A stretch of 64,000 nt of DNA from Liquidambar formosana (Eukaryota; Streptophyta; Magnoliopsida; Saxifragales; Altingiaceae): the NCBI GenBank assembly GCA_039720395.1, contig CM077828.1, positions 28,066,717 through 28,130,716 of the forward strand, read 5' to 3'. The translations under genes were made by a program, and so were the position numbers. The notes beneath the pieces were generated by a model. The model worked only from the letters and a program-made list of their open reading frames with translations. It had not been told where the DNA came from and did not search any database. Positions within the stretch are counted from its first letter, which is position 1. Each line of letters begins with the position of its first letter. Shown here piece by piece: positions 25,800 to 38,136 of the stretch.

Positions 25800-28370
25800 A
25801 ACAAATTAATTAACGAGTAAGCTGCCCCTTTTTTCATTTTTTTCTGTTTTTTTTTTTTTTTTTTTTGGGATTTGGGATAATCCACATATTTCCTATTTTA
25901 AGAAAAATGTTGAATTTAGGGGGAGTCCTCAACTTAAGTTTAGGGACAAACTCAAAAACTCGATAACTCATATTTTAAGAAGGATTTTTTTAACATGTAC
26001 CTTAAGGGTATATGTTAAGATGTAATTAATAATCTAATCATTACATGAAAAAATATGTTTACACAGTTTTTTAAGTATTTTTCATATTTTTTCAAGCAAC
26101 TTTTATCATTTTCTATGCATTTTTATCCTTTCCCATATAATGATTGAGTTATTAATTGTAGTTTAACATGTATCCTTATGACACATGTTAAGAAAACTCT
26201 TTTAAAAAACTTTTTTTTTTATTTAGGCTATGTATATCAAAATTAAATTGATTTTATACGGATTGTTATTCAATTTAAAAACTTACGTTTTTAATCGATA
26301 ATAATCTCCCGTTTATGAACATTTATGAATGAAATAGTTTTTATTCTTAGATCAACTTGCTTTTGAGTAGGCTATCTAATCTGTATGTGGATTCCACAAA
26401 ATAATATGTAGAGTTTTGAAGTTTCCCTCAATTGATTATCTTATCATAACCCTCAAAATTAGTATATGGCTCTAAGGTTAGGGATATATACAATTTTTTA
26501 ACATAATTCATAAGCCATTGAACCCATAAGATCTAACATTATTTCAAAAAGTGAATAAGGCAAAGCTCCACTTATCAAATCAATTTGTGTACATTTATAC
26601 ATATGTGTGTAGAGACCTAACCATAAAATGTAGGTACATATCCTTGAATTGCTAGTTTTTGAACATATGTTTGTACCGTTAGAATCCATATACACAATTT
26701 TTAAACATTTGGATTGTCGATAGCTTAATGGACGTTTGGATTGCCGATAGCTTAATGGCGTATTAGCATTCTCCTCATTTATTGAGTAAGCGATCTTGGC
26801 GTTCAAACTTTTGAAAAGTTAGGTATATGCGATTGTTAATAATAAAAAAAATGTCTGGATTTTGCTATGCACATGTATCACATTTGCCCTGGTGGTAAAT
26901 ACGAAAACAAGTAGCCTTGATTTGGGAAAAAAAATCATATTTAAATATTAATTGCTAATTTGTTACCCACCAGACATCTTTATTGCCTTGTAAATTCACT
27001 TTCCTATATATTGTTTTCTCCAAAAAAAAAAAAAAAAAAACATGCATATATATATTCTCATTACAATACCTTATAAGATGAAGCAATGTTTCAACAAAAA
27101 TATTAGTTCTTTTGATTATTTAAAATATTTCGTAAGGGATAAAAAAAAAAATAATAATAATAATAAAAAAAAAAAAGCAGCATTCTGGGAAACTTAAAAA
27201 AGGGAGAGAGAAGAGAAATTAAAATTACCAACTAAAATTAAGCTATTTGTAGGGCTGCAAGTCAGGAGAACTGAGAACGGACATGGGCAATAGTTTTTAT
27301 ACATTGGGTTGGCTTTGCTTATAAAAATCTCAACCTGAACTCAATTCCGAAACGTTGAGGTATAGTGTGCCATTGGACTGCCACAAACCTTTCCAGCACT
27401 GTAGAATAAAAATGACACATACTTACGTTTTTGGGCCAAGGGTAAGATGCTAAGAAAGAAAATTCTATACGATGAAATAGCATATAAGACTTAAAAGATA
27501 CACTACACTGATACATATACTTTCTAAAAACATGCACTCTCACCCTTGTTGTCTGCATGGTAAAATGTGACACATAATCGGACCCATAGCATTACAGCTT
27601 TCAGATCACCCAGAGCAGTCCATCTCCACTTTGTTATCAAAATACCCATGTGTTTATCACAGATTCACAGACACATGAACAGTTCTCTAAAATTACGCAT
27701 CAGGACTTTGAATCATTGCCTAAAAATCTCAAAGAAGTGGACTGCTGGCTCCTCAAGTTTATGCCTCAATTGCAAAGGTCCTCAATTTAACTTCGGTCAC
27801 CAATTAGATTTATTTTGGGTATTAACTGATGTAGTATGGATGACAAAATTACCATGTTTAGGCATATATCCCTTGGCATAAAAAAAAGAAAAAGAAAAAA
27901 AAAAAAAAAACACACGTACACACACTATAGCTTGAGATGCATTGCAAATGTTAGGAGCAACCCAGGAGAATCGAATTTGATATAGTGACTGCATAAATCC
28001 TAAACCAAGTAAATTTTTAGTAGAACATATTATGCTGCTTTCAATACGAATTCCAGCCACCATCTGCAGTACTAATTAATTATCTAAGAATGACTAGGAT
28101 TGATATTTGGGGACTAATCCTAGTAGAGATAGATAGTCCCCTCCATGAGATATGAATAGTGGTTTTAGACTATGGTGTAGTTGTTCCATTGTGCTTTACA
28201 GAACACTAAATGAGTCTGAACCAAAAGAAGAAGCTCACACAATCTAATGTAAGAGTAAGATGCTGAATGGTTTCACCGGTACTGAATTTAACTTAGGCTT
28301 GAAGTCCAACTACTTTGGGAGGAAATGTTGAACAGCTGCCAAGATGTAAGAGGTGAAGTTTTCAACCAAT
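25800..28370. other. Intergenic region between the MOS1-like and RGTB genes
   Basis: AT-rich DNA with several A/T tracts (for example 27022-27040 and 27139-27177). It also has a short imperfect tandem duplication at 26709-26757 (GGATTGTCGATAGCTTAATG, then GGATTGCCGATAGCTTAATG). No gene is recognised. Confidence 0.6.
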
Positions 28371-28373
28371 CCA

Positions 28374-31300
28374 TTATCTGCCAAAGAAAATTCTGTTTAC
28401 AACATCAACTGGCAACGCATAGGCTGGATCAATTGCTTTCAGTCCCGGATACTCAAGAAGTGAAAGTCCTGCATCAACACCAAATGAAAAAGGCAGAGAG
28501 TGGATAAGTGACATCCACAATTTTGCTCATTTTTTAGTTTTAATCTTAATAAAGAGGGAGGAAGGAGGGGGAAATTAGTCATACGATAGAGTAGTTTATA
28601 GTCAAAATGGGAATACTCGTGTCAGAGAAGAAGTATATAAAGATGGTGTCCTTTCCTGTGCATTGCCATCCTAGATTTTTTTTTTTTTTTTTTGGATGAA
28701 GTATGTTGCCATCCTAGATGGAATGGAAGTGTTGGAATCCACCATCAACTAGATGATGGATGCAAAGATGAAATTCGGAGACCTTAGCAACCAAATAAGA
28801 GGGAAGCAGTCCAAGTAAGATGCCATGGATCAGCTGATATCTAAATTTCTCATAAGATGCACACACAAGAGCCCATGAACCACTCCCTCTCAAATAAAAT
28901 AAAATAAAAAACCTCACACCCCCATTTCCCCCACACAACTTGTGAAACACTCCCCCCCCCCCCCCCCCCCCCTCCTTAAAAAAAAGGGGACTGTTTCTTC
29001 TCCCAAAACGCAAATGCACACAACACCAAGACCAATATTTAACCTCCAATCTCCCACTTGAAAGCAAATCCCAACATGAAAGATTATCATAATTTGATTA
29101 TACAAGATCATCATATGGCAAAAGCTTACATAAATAGAAAAGAAAAGGAAAAGGAGAAAACTCAAGTTTTAACATACCAGCAACTCCAAAATAAGTATGG
29201 AAGACATCAACAGCATCATCTGGTCTATCAGAAATTCCTCCTTTTTCCTTGTCCTATAATGGTCAACAATTAATAGCATTATAACCACCTTTTTGATCTT
29301 CATACTCGAAGATATAAACTCTGAGATATAAGTAAAAGCTCAAAAGCCCAAAATTTTGCAGGAATATTAAAAACTAAAGAATGTTTCGTTAAGTTCAGGA
29401 TTGACCTGACAGTCTAAGATGAACTTAACAAGCTTTTCCTTGTCAATCCAATGAACCCTGTCAATCATGATCAAGCTAGATAGAACCCACCAGGAATAGC
29501 AGACCTAAAGTGATGCAGCATGATCGTTAGCAAGAAGGGACCAAAAAATATTCCTGTAAGAAAAGCTCAGTTTCAAGAAAAATACCCACATCAGGAAGCT
29601 TCTCAGGGCGGCCATTTAGACCTCCAGATTTAACTTGCCGCTCGCATAACCACCACCCTAGGAGGTCCTTGTCAATATGATGCAGAGAACCCGTTATAGC
29701 AAGAGCACCCACACAACAAAAAACTGCACTCACATTGACCAGATCAAAACTGAAATAAATTTTGAGTCTAATTGAGAAAGGACATACATACACATGCATA
29801 AAGATGAGCCCACTAGTTTATTGGCTTAAAGAACCTCACCAATATATATGTTATAGTCAAACATGATGCAGTAAACTGATCAATTTAATTATTTGAAAAA
29901 AACAAAATGTTACTACAACATTCTCTCTCTTTTTTTTTGGGGGGGCGGGGGGGAGAGACTGTCTCTTTAATTCAGTAGACTAGATCTTCGATGAATTTCG
30001 CAGTAAATGATAAGCTCTTATAAGTTGCAGGTATAAGGTGAAAGCTCTCTTTTCTGTTTGGTCCATGAATGCAGTCACAATTGTGAGTTTGTGACAAATC
30101 ATGCACCATCTTATCTTCCAGTTGTGTTGATCTTATCACTTATGATTTCCATTATTTACTATAGCACCAAAGATCCCAACCATAATGTGCTGTATAACAG
30201 AAAAAAACTGTCCATATATACCTTTTTTTTTTCTTTGGGGGGGGGAAATTTTAACACTACATCGCCCTTTAAGCCAAAATAATACATTACATACGCAACC
30301 AATGAATCCATTACAGAATGTACATAAAATCACATTAAAATACCTTTAACTTTTAATATCAAGCAGGTTTGTGTGAAGAAAAAAAGCAAAAACCTTTTAG
30401 CTCATAGAAGAATAATTCGGCAGACAAGAAAAAGTTTCTTGTAATGGTTAATTACTAAGAGAAACTACTAAGATCTGAAACAATGTTCCACAATTCAATA
30501 TGTATAACATACTTTGTCCTGCATGAGACTCCCCACCAGGTGTACATCCAAATCCACCATCCAGATTTTTGCAACTCACAATGTAGTTCACAGCCTTTTC
30601 CACATTAATTTTATCCAAACGATGTAATAATGAGAGACAACATATTGCAATGTAAGAGAACCTAGAGGAACATTTGGTTTGGTTAGAAAGTTTATCCAGG
30701 AACAGAAAGAAACTTCAAAAAAGCACAGGATGCAATGATAACAAAGGAGCTGGGATAAAAGAGCACCGTGTATCAACTTCACCCCACATGTCCCCCGAAA
30801 AGGATCCATCTTCATTCTGTAGCCCAGAAACATCTAGCTTAAAGATCAAGCAAAACAAGAAATGACGAGACTCACATTGTTTCTAATCGTCAATTTACAG
30901 TTTTATGGTCAATCAAGTTTAGGTTGAGACCTCTTAAGAGAGCCATGTCTCTGCTTATATAGCCATTTGAAGCTAATAAGGTAGTAACTACAACGAAAGA
31001 CAACCATAAACACCTAAATCCATACTTTTATTAACTAAATTTTGGCTGGGAATATGAATACAAAATTACATCACTGATATGAATTGTTGTAATGGTATGT
31101 CTTGGATGGTTGAGAAAACAGATAAACAATTGAGTACAATTGAAAAGCCCACCAAATTTTATGCTGAAGGATACACTTCGAAACCTTCTCAATGTCAAGA
31201 ACATTTAGCCTGTCAAAAAGAGCCAAAATTTGCACCGCACTGAGGGTATACAGAATATGTGGGTCATGTCCAATGTTGCCACCAAATCCACCTGTACAAA

Positions 31301-31800
31301 CAAATTTATCACTGTCAGGTCTATTTGTGTAAGCATGGAAGGGAATATAAAGGAATTGCCACAGTTCACATAGTGGATCCTCGCCTTGATTAACAAATAG
31401 CATGCTGTACTATTCCATAACATTGTAATGAAATAAAAGCATGATGTACTATACCATAACATTATAATGAAATAAAACCAAGTCATTATTATCACAAACC
31501 ACATTCATGCTGGCATGTCATGATCCATGAAACAACTTCATCTGGATCCACAATTTCCAGCTTTCCTAAAATATCCAGAGTGGCCAAGCCCCAGTATGCC
31601 CCATTCATTCTTAAATGCTCCATCACCACAGATTCAAAATCATCCTTCTTCTGAAGGGAAAAACCAGAAACAGAATTTAAGTGGATAGACAAAAAGAAAA
31701 AAGGTCAGCAGCTCCAACCAAAGTGAAAAATTCTAATAAAAAGCACCTTTTCAACTGATAAAATATACTGAACATGCTTCTCAGCTTCCAGTTCCCCCAT
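28374..31800 (-). CDS. RGTB: Geranylgeranyl transferase type-2 (Rab) subunit beta
   Basis: Coding exons on the minus strand: 31800-31747, 31650-31500, 31291-31185, 30837-30767, 30661-30513, 29723-29590, 29504-29406, 29253-29178 and 28468-28374. They total 936 nt (311 aa), against about 313-320 in the family. The protein begins [18 protein letters not shown] and contains the repeated prenyltransferase alpha-alpha barrel motifs ([46 protein letters not shown]). The catalytic zinc ligands are present: Asp and Cys in LPDVCYSWW, and His in DVFHTYFG. With the alpha subunit and Rab escort protein it attaches geranylgeranyl groups to C-terminal cysteines of Rab GTPases in the cytosol. The junction of the third and fourth coding exons is the only doubtful one. 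The in-frame choice gives [13 protein letters not shown], two residues shorter than expected. A noncoding first exon lies at 33277 to about 33540. Confidence 0.93.
28952..28972. repeat. Poly-C tract of 21 in an RGTB intron
   Basis: A run of 21 C lies in the last intron of the Rab geranylgeranyltransferase gene. Other G-rich stretches in the same gene region lie at about 29938-29954 and 30237-30245. Confidence 0.9.
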
Positions 31801-33276
31801 TCTGTCATCCATTGTGCACATTAGTATTCAGATCTTCACAATTGCAAATGATTAATAATAATTTTTTTTTTTAAATTCAAGGAATTACAGAACTCCTCTC
31901 TTCATATTTTGTTTAGAAAATTGGATTCTTTTTATCCTATCTTATCAAAACGCTGCATAAAATCTCCTTCCTCAATAGATCGTAAATTTATTGCAACTTG
32001 TTGACCATGAGATTTCGCAAGCTTAAACAAATGGCAAGCCACAAACATAGAACAGATTTTCAAATTTGGTGACTAGTATTGAGTAGTTGGCCAAATTTGG
32101 GTTTGAAGTGGCATGCCAATTAGAATTGGGGTATCATTCAGATGAAAATGTCTTATCCGTACTTTTGAACATGCAAAAAAAATTCAGAAAGGTTCAGCTA
32201 GAAAATCTAGAAAAGTTGGCCATTTTATATTCTTCTACTGATTCAGTAGAATATTCAGAGAAATAATCTCAAATTTTGGAAAAATTCAGTTGAGTATTTT
32301 ATTTATAAAAAAATAAAAAATAAGAAAAAAATCTGTGTTGTTGAAAGTCCTCTGAAAAATTGGCAATCTACTGTGTATGAAAATTAGAAAGCATACCATA
32401 AACTTGGCATTTTGTAAATGTTAGTTATGACCAAACAAGAAGCTCAAGTCCTTATTGCAATACTAAGGAAGTATGGTTTTGTATCAAGCCCGGTTTTGTT
32501 TTGGAAAATGAAAACTAAACACGGCCCTTTGAGGGAGGGAAAAACAAAAAGACTTTTTACAACAATAAACTGAAAGCAAAACTGAAGTAACAAAATGGGT
32601 GGAATTGAGTTCAAAGGGACCCTGCAACTGGAAACTAAAAAGTGTGGTTGTGTACCACCCCATATTGGATTTTTTTTTTTTCTTTTTTGGTTGATGCTAT
32701 CGGTAGCAGGATTCTTAGTTTGATGCTGTTGGATGATTTATTTACTTATTTATTTTTTACTTCTAGTATTTATTTATTAGTTTTAAATATATATGCACTG
32801 TGTTGCTCCTAGCTGCTGGATTTGTTTTGCTTGTTTCTTCCCTCATTTCCATTGTTTTCGTTTTCCACAAGGCTGCGACAAGCTATATCCACTGGCCAGA
32901 TTTGGGTAAAATCAGACCCAAGTTTGCAGCTTTTGTCGCATGCAGACCTGAAGAATTGACATTGTTCATTTCAATGGGTTCTTCTCCATTCCAGTCGACT
33001 GGTTTTCGTTTGACTCAGTGACTGGTTGATTCATGAGATAGGGCTTTGAAGTTCTTTGTGACAAATCCCAGCCTAATATAAAAAATCTATGTGAAAATGA
33101 ATGCAAAAGCGTCCAGAAATAAAAGGTAACTAATTTTGTGAATAGACCACATTATCGTGAGTTCACCGAAGTTGGGTCAATGAAGCTAATGGTTCCTTCT
33201 AAAAGAAGCACGCTACTACATAAATGCTTGAAGTTGTCTATTGGACAGTTTTTCAAATGAATTGGAGCGTATTTAC

Positions 33277-33566
33277 CTGTTGATGTAGACGTAGGCGACG
33301 GCGCAGGGAACTTGTCGGAGCGTCGCGACGATGGATGGCGACAAAGCCCTAAATCGCGAGAGAAGTAGGTCACTTTAGTACGGCCTTCTGAGAGGTCGTG
33401 GTCGTAGGGATGGTGATTATCGGCGTCGGCTTCGTCGGAACGGTGTTCGCCGGCGTCGATGGTGGGATCGGGGGGAGAGAGTGAAGGACGAGAGAGAGCT
33501 GACGGGGTGTGGTGTTTGTCTCTTGGGTCTGAGTCGCACGTTTTCACCTGTGGCCACGCCTTTATA
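33277..33566 (-). promoter_or_regulatory. Noncoding first exon and core promoter of RGTB
   Basis: A 5' splice site (CAACAG|GTAAAT, minus strand) ends a GC-rich exon at 33277. A TATA-like TTTATAAAGG on the minus strand lies at about 33559-33566. The first ATG of the main frame is in the next exon, after a TACTAAT branch-point match and the acceptor GACAG at 31802, so this exon would be untranslated. An ATG at 33547 is close to or upstream of the likely start, so its 131-codon frame is not annotated. Confidence 0.55.
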
Positions 33567-33589
33567 AATTTTATATTTAATTTCTTTTT

Positions 33590-33770
33590 CCAACGAAAGC
33601 GCTGTTATAAAACTTGCTTTCAAATAGCGCTGTTTTTCATAGCGCTTTTCTGAAATGATAACGTACGTTTTAAGGGCGCTTGAAGGGAATTTTTTCAAAT
33701 TGAAAGCGCGTTTGTAAAAGACGCTTTTATGGAACTATGGAGCTCTTTTTAAAAGCGCTTTAAATTATTT
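33590..33770. repeat. Cluster of AGCGCT/GCGCTTT motifs between divergent promoters
   Basis: At least seven variants of AAAGCGCT lie within 180 bp, in both orientations: about 33597, 33625, 33641, 33677, 33703, 33720 and 33754. Three or four are the full palindrome AGCGCT. The arrangement resembles the internally repetitive ends of a small DNA transposon. No clean terminal repeat or target duplication was found. Confidence 0.55.
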
Positions 33771-33879
33771 CTTTTTATTTTTTTTACCTCAAGTGCAAAG
33801 GTTCGCATACAGACAAAAATGCCCTCATTCACGTCTCCATTGCCACATTTCATTCAGGCTGTGATTCTCACTCCTTCCG

Positions 33880-34535
33880 ACCAGAGTCCTCTCTCGCCCC
33901 GCTAGACAGAGCGAGAGAGAGACAACAGAGACAGAGACGGAGACGGAGAGAGTCGTAGGATGGTTTCTAGGTTTTCATAGACGAAGGTACGTTGATTTCA
34001 TTTCAGATTATCATGCAAATTGATCCATTTCATTTACATTCCTCTGAATTTTTTATTTGTAAAAATTGATCCATTGCAAATCAATGCAATTCATGTTCAA
34101 TTTTTTATTTTTACTATTTTTTGCTAACAGGGATACGGTTAGGCCACCGTCCCTTCCCTGTTAGTTGACGTCTAGGATAAATCTGGCCGGTGGCTGGCCC
34201 CAAGAGGGAGTGGGAAATCGAACCTAAGACTTTGCGCTCTTGAGGTTCCACTCTTGAGGCTTGAGTTCTAGGAACCGTTGGTCCTCCTCTTGGAGTTCAT
34301 ACTAAGCTCAATTGAGATCCTATTGCATTCGGGGGTATTACCAAATTCGCTTTAAAGAGATCTTTGAGGTAGAGTGGAAGTGGAAAGTTGAAAATTTTGG
34401 TTTACATAAACTGTTCTGCCATTCAAATGTATGCAATTCTATAGCTCATTTGAGGTACGCTTCAAAGGGATTTCGATGCAAAGAGGAGGTAGAAGGTTGT
34501 AGGATTTTGAATTCATTCATGTTTTTAGTTTTGGT
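33880..34535 (+). promoter_or_regulatory. Spliced 5'UTR of the apyrase gene
   Basis: A GA-rich leader (33900-33955) ends at GACGAAG|GTACGT, with the intron starting at 33987. The acceptor is probably TTTTTAG at 34528, seven bases before the ATG at 34536. A SINE-like sequence sits in the leader intron. Position and motifs support this; transcription is inferred. Confidence 0.6.
34118..34300 (-). mobile_element. tRNA-derived SINE, degenerate copy
   Basis: On the minus strand there is a box B-like GGTTCGATTTCC followed by CTCTTGGGGCCAGCCACC. These are the same landmarks, in the same order, as in the SINE at 60271-60509, and an AT-rich tail follows. A weak box A (CCAACGGTTCC) lies about 60 nt upstream of box B. 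No convincing target duplication is visible. It lies in the leader intron of the apyrase gene. Confidence 0.6.
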
Positions 34536-36949
34536 ATGGAACCCAGATCGCCTTCAAAGTTTAAACTTCCAATTGTGGGATTCATTCATTATAGACAAGC
34601 GTGGAAAATTGGTATAGCCCTTATAGTCGTTTTTCTGCTACTGGTTGGCATTTACCATGCCTTTAAATCGGGGAGAAATTTTAATATGTTAGGGAGGTCA
34701 TATTTTAGTGTGGTTGTAGATTGTGGAAGCACTGGAACACGAATAAATGTGTACAAGTGGATGATCAAAGATGTGAATAATCGGGACTTGCCGATATTGG
34801 TGCACTCTTATCCAGACAATTCAACCAAAAGTCCTATTTCCAAAGTTGGTTGTCAGTACCACTGCATGCAAACTGAGCCTGGTTTAGATAAATTTGTTGG
34901 TAATTCTTCTGGAGTGAGAGCGTCTTTGGAGCCATTGATTCTTTGGGCAGAACAACAGATACCCTCTGAAAGACATGGAGAGACACCCATGTTCATTCTT
35001 GCTACTGCTGGACTAAGGCAGTTGCCAATTGAGGATGCTAGACGGATTTTGGAGGATGCAGAGGCTGTTGTAAAGGAACACTCGTTCATGTACAGAAAAA
35101 GTTGGATAAGGGTGTTGAGTGGGAAAGAAGAGGCTTACTATGGTTGGCTTGCTCTGAACTATAAAATGGGGAGCCTTGAAAATTCCTCAGCATTGCACAC
35201 GTTGGGAGTGCTTGATTTGGGAGGTTCATCTTTGCAGGTGGTGATGGAAATAGATAACTCAAGAGAACGTGAGCACTTGGTGAGATCAAATATTGGCTCC
35301 ATTGAACATCAAATCTTAGCATACTCATTGCCGGCATTTGGTTTGAATGAGGCATTTCATAGGACAGTTGTTATGCTTAGTCAAGTGCAAAGTATAAGAG
35401 AAAGTTCTGGTGGTCCATTTGAACTCAAACATCCTTGTCTCAGTTCTGGGTTTGTGCAGAATTACACTTGCAATGGTTGCTTTGGGCCAAATACTACAGA
35501 CTGGAAAAACTCTGGACAGATGTGGAACAATCATATGACCTCAGTATATCTGGTTGGGGACCCAAACTGGGACCAATGCAAGGAACTTGCAAGGGCTGCT
35601 GCAATTAATTCAAGCCGTTCAGAGTGGTCACAGTCAATAATAAGTTCAAACTGCAAAGCTCATTTATCTTCTTCCAGTGGTCAGTTCCATACAACACACC
35701 ATTGCTCATTTGGCATTTAGTTTTGAAAAATGCAGGTGTTCTCAACATTAACTTCATGTTTTAAAGAACTCACATGTTGCTATTTTGAGTTTTTCTTACC
35801 AATAACCTTCAAAAAAACTTACTAGAATTTCTATATAGTTTATTCTATGCAGATTGCAGATTATGGTCACGGCACACAGCACACATTATATATAGAGTTG
35901 CTTAGTTTTTTTGCAAACTTATAGTTTGGACCATTCTACGACCAATGGGTCATGCCATATGATTTGAATATCTGTTCTGATTTCTGTGTAATATTTTTGA
36001 CTAATTCTGTGAAAGTGTCAAGCATGTGAAAGTGTTTGTCCTCTTTTTCATATAAGCAATATGCAACCTTTCACATTTATACTCATAACATAGATATTGT
36101 TGTGCTGTAGAAGTGATACATGTTATTTGAAGATATCCAGCAATAGTCATATGGGCCATTATTATGGAGTTTGGTGATCAAGAGCCTTATAAAACCATAA
36201 TGAAAACTTTTTCTTAAAGCAAAGATTTTGTCTTATGCATAATGTACTAACAGGAAACTTTTCGCCATGTATGTTTATTTGCAGTATATTTTTCCCTTCT
36301 TATCACTGGTACTGTCCATGCCCTCTTTGCTGTCTCAATGAAGGAATATTAGGATTCATGTACATAAAGTTGATATTTTTTGCTTCTTGTATTCTGCACT
36401 GCAGGCAGTAATTTTCTCAATGTGAAAGCTGCTCCTCTGCCTGTTGCACGTTTCCATGCTTTATCTGGTTTTTATGCTGTTTACAACATGTTGAATCTGA
36501 GTGCAAGAGCCAATATGACAAATATATGGGAGAAAGGCCAGCAGTTGTGTTCAAGATCATGGGCTGACTTGAGCAGAATTTCTGGAAATCAAAATTTCAT
36601 TGGGCAATATTGTTTTCGAGTGCCCTACCTGGCTTCACTCATTGAGGATGCATTGTGTCTTGGTGATGCAGAGATATATTTTGGTCCTGGAGATGTTTCT
36701 TGGACATTGGGAGCCGCATTGGTTGAAGGGAAATACTTGGGGCCAAGTACTACTGAAGCTCAGACCAGCATTTCAACCCTAAAATTAAGGGAAGTTGTAT
36801 CGTCGCCCATTTTTCTATTTGTTTTACTTGTGTGTCTTGTATTTATTGTTTACCACAGTCAAATCAAACTGCCTATGCCTGGCAAGAAGGGTGCTGCTGC
36901 TGGGGCACCTTTGCCATCTTACATTTATCCAAAACGTTGTCCAAACTAA
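34536..36949 (+). CDS. Apyrase (GDA1/CD39 nucleoside phosphatase)
   Basis: Two exons, 34536-35679 and 36405-36949, joined by a GT-AG intron: 1689 nt, 562 aa. It hydrolyses nucleoside tri- and/or diphosphates. A short basic cytosolic N-terminus is followed by a membrane anchor at about 24-43 (IGIALIVVFLLLVGIYHAF). The apyrase-conserved regions are all present: ACR1 at 60-69 (VDCGSTGTRI), ACR2 at 153-163 (FILATAGLRQL), ACR3 at 193-209 (VLSGKEEAYYGW, with the catalytic Glu), ACR4 at 223-235 (LGVLDLGGSSLQV) and ACR5 in exon 2 (GDVSWTLGAAL). A second hydrophobic segment lies near the C-terminus (FLFVLLVCLVFIVYH), so the catalytic domain probably faces the Golgi, ER or cell-surface lumen. It is most like the APY3-5/APY7 branch of plant apyrases from memory. 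It lies head to head with RGTB. Confidence 0.92.
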
Positions 36950-38136
36950 TGCTTGGCTGTGGCTTCACTGATGTATTGAGTCTCAGTGAGTGTCTCATTA
37001 TCATACTTTGTACAACCACAATTCATTCATTTTTTAGGTTGCCGTTTCGGCTCGGATCCCTTGGAGACTATATTGAAAAAGTAGTATATATGTTGGAAAA
37101 GATTATGACAATGATGATGATTTTTGAACCCCTTTCACGCTCATGTCACGTTGAGAACTTGTAGCCATGGCTTTGAGTTTTGAGAATGCCTAATTATATA
37201 TCTCTACCTTGATGTCAAAGGTTAATTATAATACCGGTAGTATAATTCTCACTGACACAAGCTTTCTCCTTTGACAGGAAAAAAGTGTAGAAAGGGTGCC
37301 CCAGTTCAAGTTTTCTTCCCTCTAATTCCAGAATTGCATTATGCATAGTGTTATGTAAACTTAATTAGAAAGTGAGGAGCCCTATCAGCCGATATAATAT
37401 TTTATGTAGTGGACTAAACGTTACAAATTTCATGAGAAAGTGAGGAACCACATCAGCCAATATAATTCTTTATGTAGTGATGGTGATTTCTGTAGTTCTG
37501 CACTTTTACAAAAAGACAATCCTAGGTAGTCTTATACTAGTATTTGAGAAAATATAACTGGTACTTAGATCAGGGGTTTATGTCAAAGAGATGAGGTGTT
37601 GAAATTCACTTCCAGCAATTCAGATCTAATCGGTAAGTCCATCACCATGTGTTTTGGACCTTCCCATGCTGGTTAGCTTCATTTTTCCCTCTTTTCTTTT
37701 CCTTTTTTCCCTCCTTTTTTTGGGGGCTTGGGTAGATACAGCATACGAATTTGGGGGAATTTGCAGTGGCATCTGTAGTATTTTCAGTGCTATTATTTTT
37801 GTCTTCCCTTTGTTTCTGTTCCTTTCCCCAGTACACCCAGATAAATGATCATATATTCCAGATTATTTTCACTCATTACACTGTTATACTGCTGTTATAT
37901 CCACTTCACTTCATGAGAATCAAAAGGGTTAAAAATCTAACTGAATTGAAGATAAAAGAGGGAACAAATTGGTACTGAATTATAATGGACCACTGGTATA
38001 TATAAAGGATCCAGAGTTTTTATATTATATACATACAAAGGCAAACCAAAATATACAGTAATTAATGTTCTACTAGCTCCTTTGCGCACATAAAAGCATA
38101 AATTTACACAGTTCTGCCCACACAATCAGAACAAGT
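36950..38136. other. Apyrase 3' region and intergenic DNA
   Basis: This stretch holds the apyrase 3'UTR and AT-rich intergenic sequence. The following SOUL gene is convergent. There is an imperfect duplication of about 40 bp near 37371-37475 (GAAAGTGAGGAGCCCTATCA, then GAAAGTGAGGAACCACATCA). No gene is recognised. Confidence 0.6.

Noticed and set aside
32800..33021. 73-codon frame with a hydrophobic start resembling a signal peptide
   Set aside because: It lies inside the RGTB leader intron on the opposite strand, without promoter or homology evidence.
33152..33698. Minus-strand frames of 93 and 131 codons upstream of RGTB
   Set aside because: They lie in the untranslated first exon and promoter, cross the splice donor and have a simple Ser/Pro/Asp composition. 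An upstream ORF is possible, but the start probably lies outside the mRNA.
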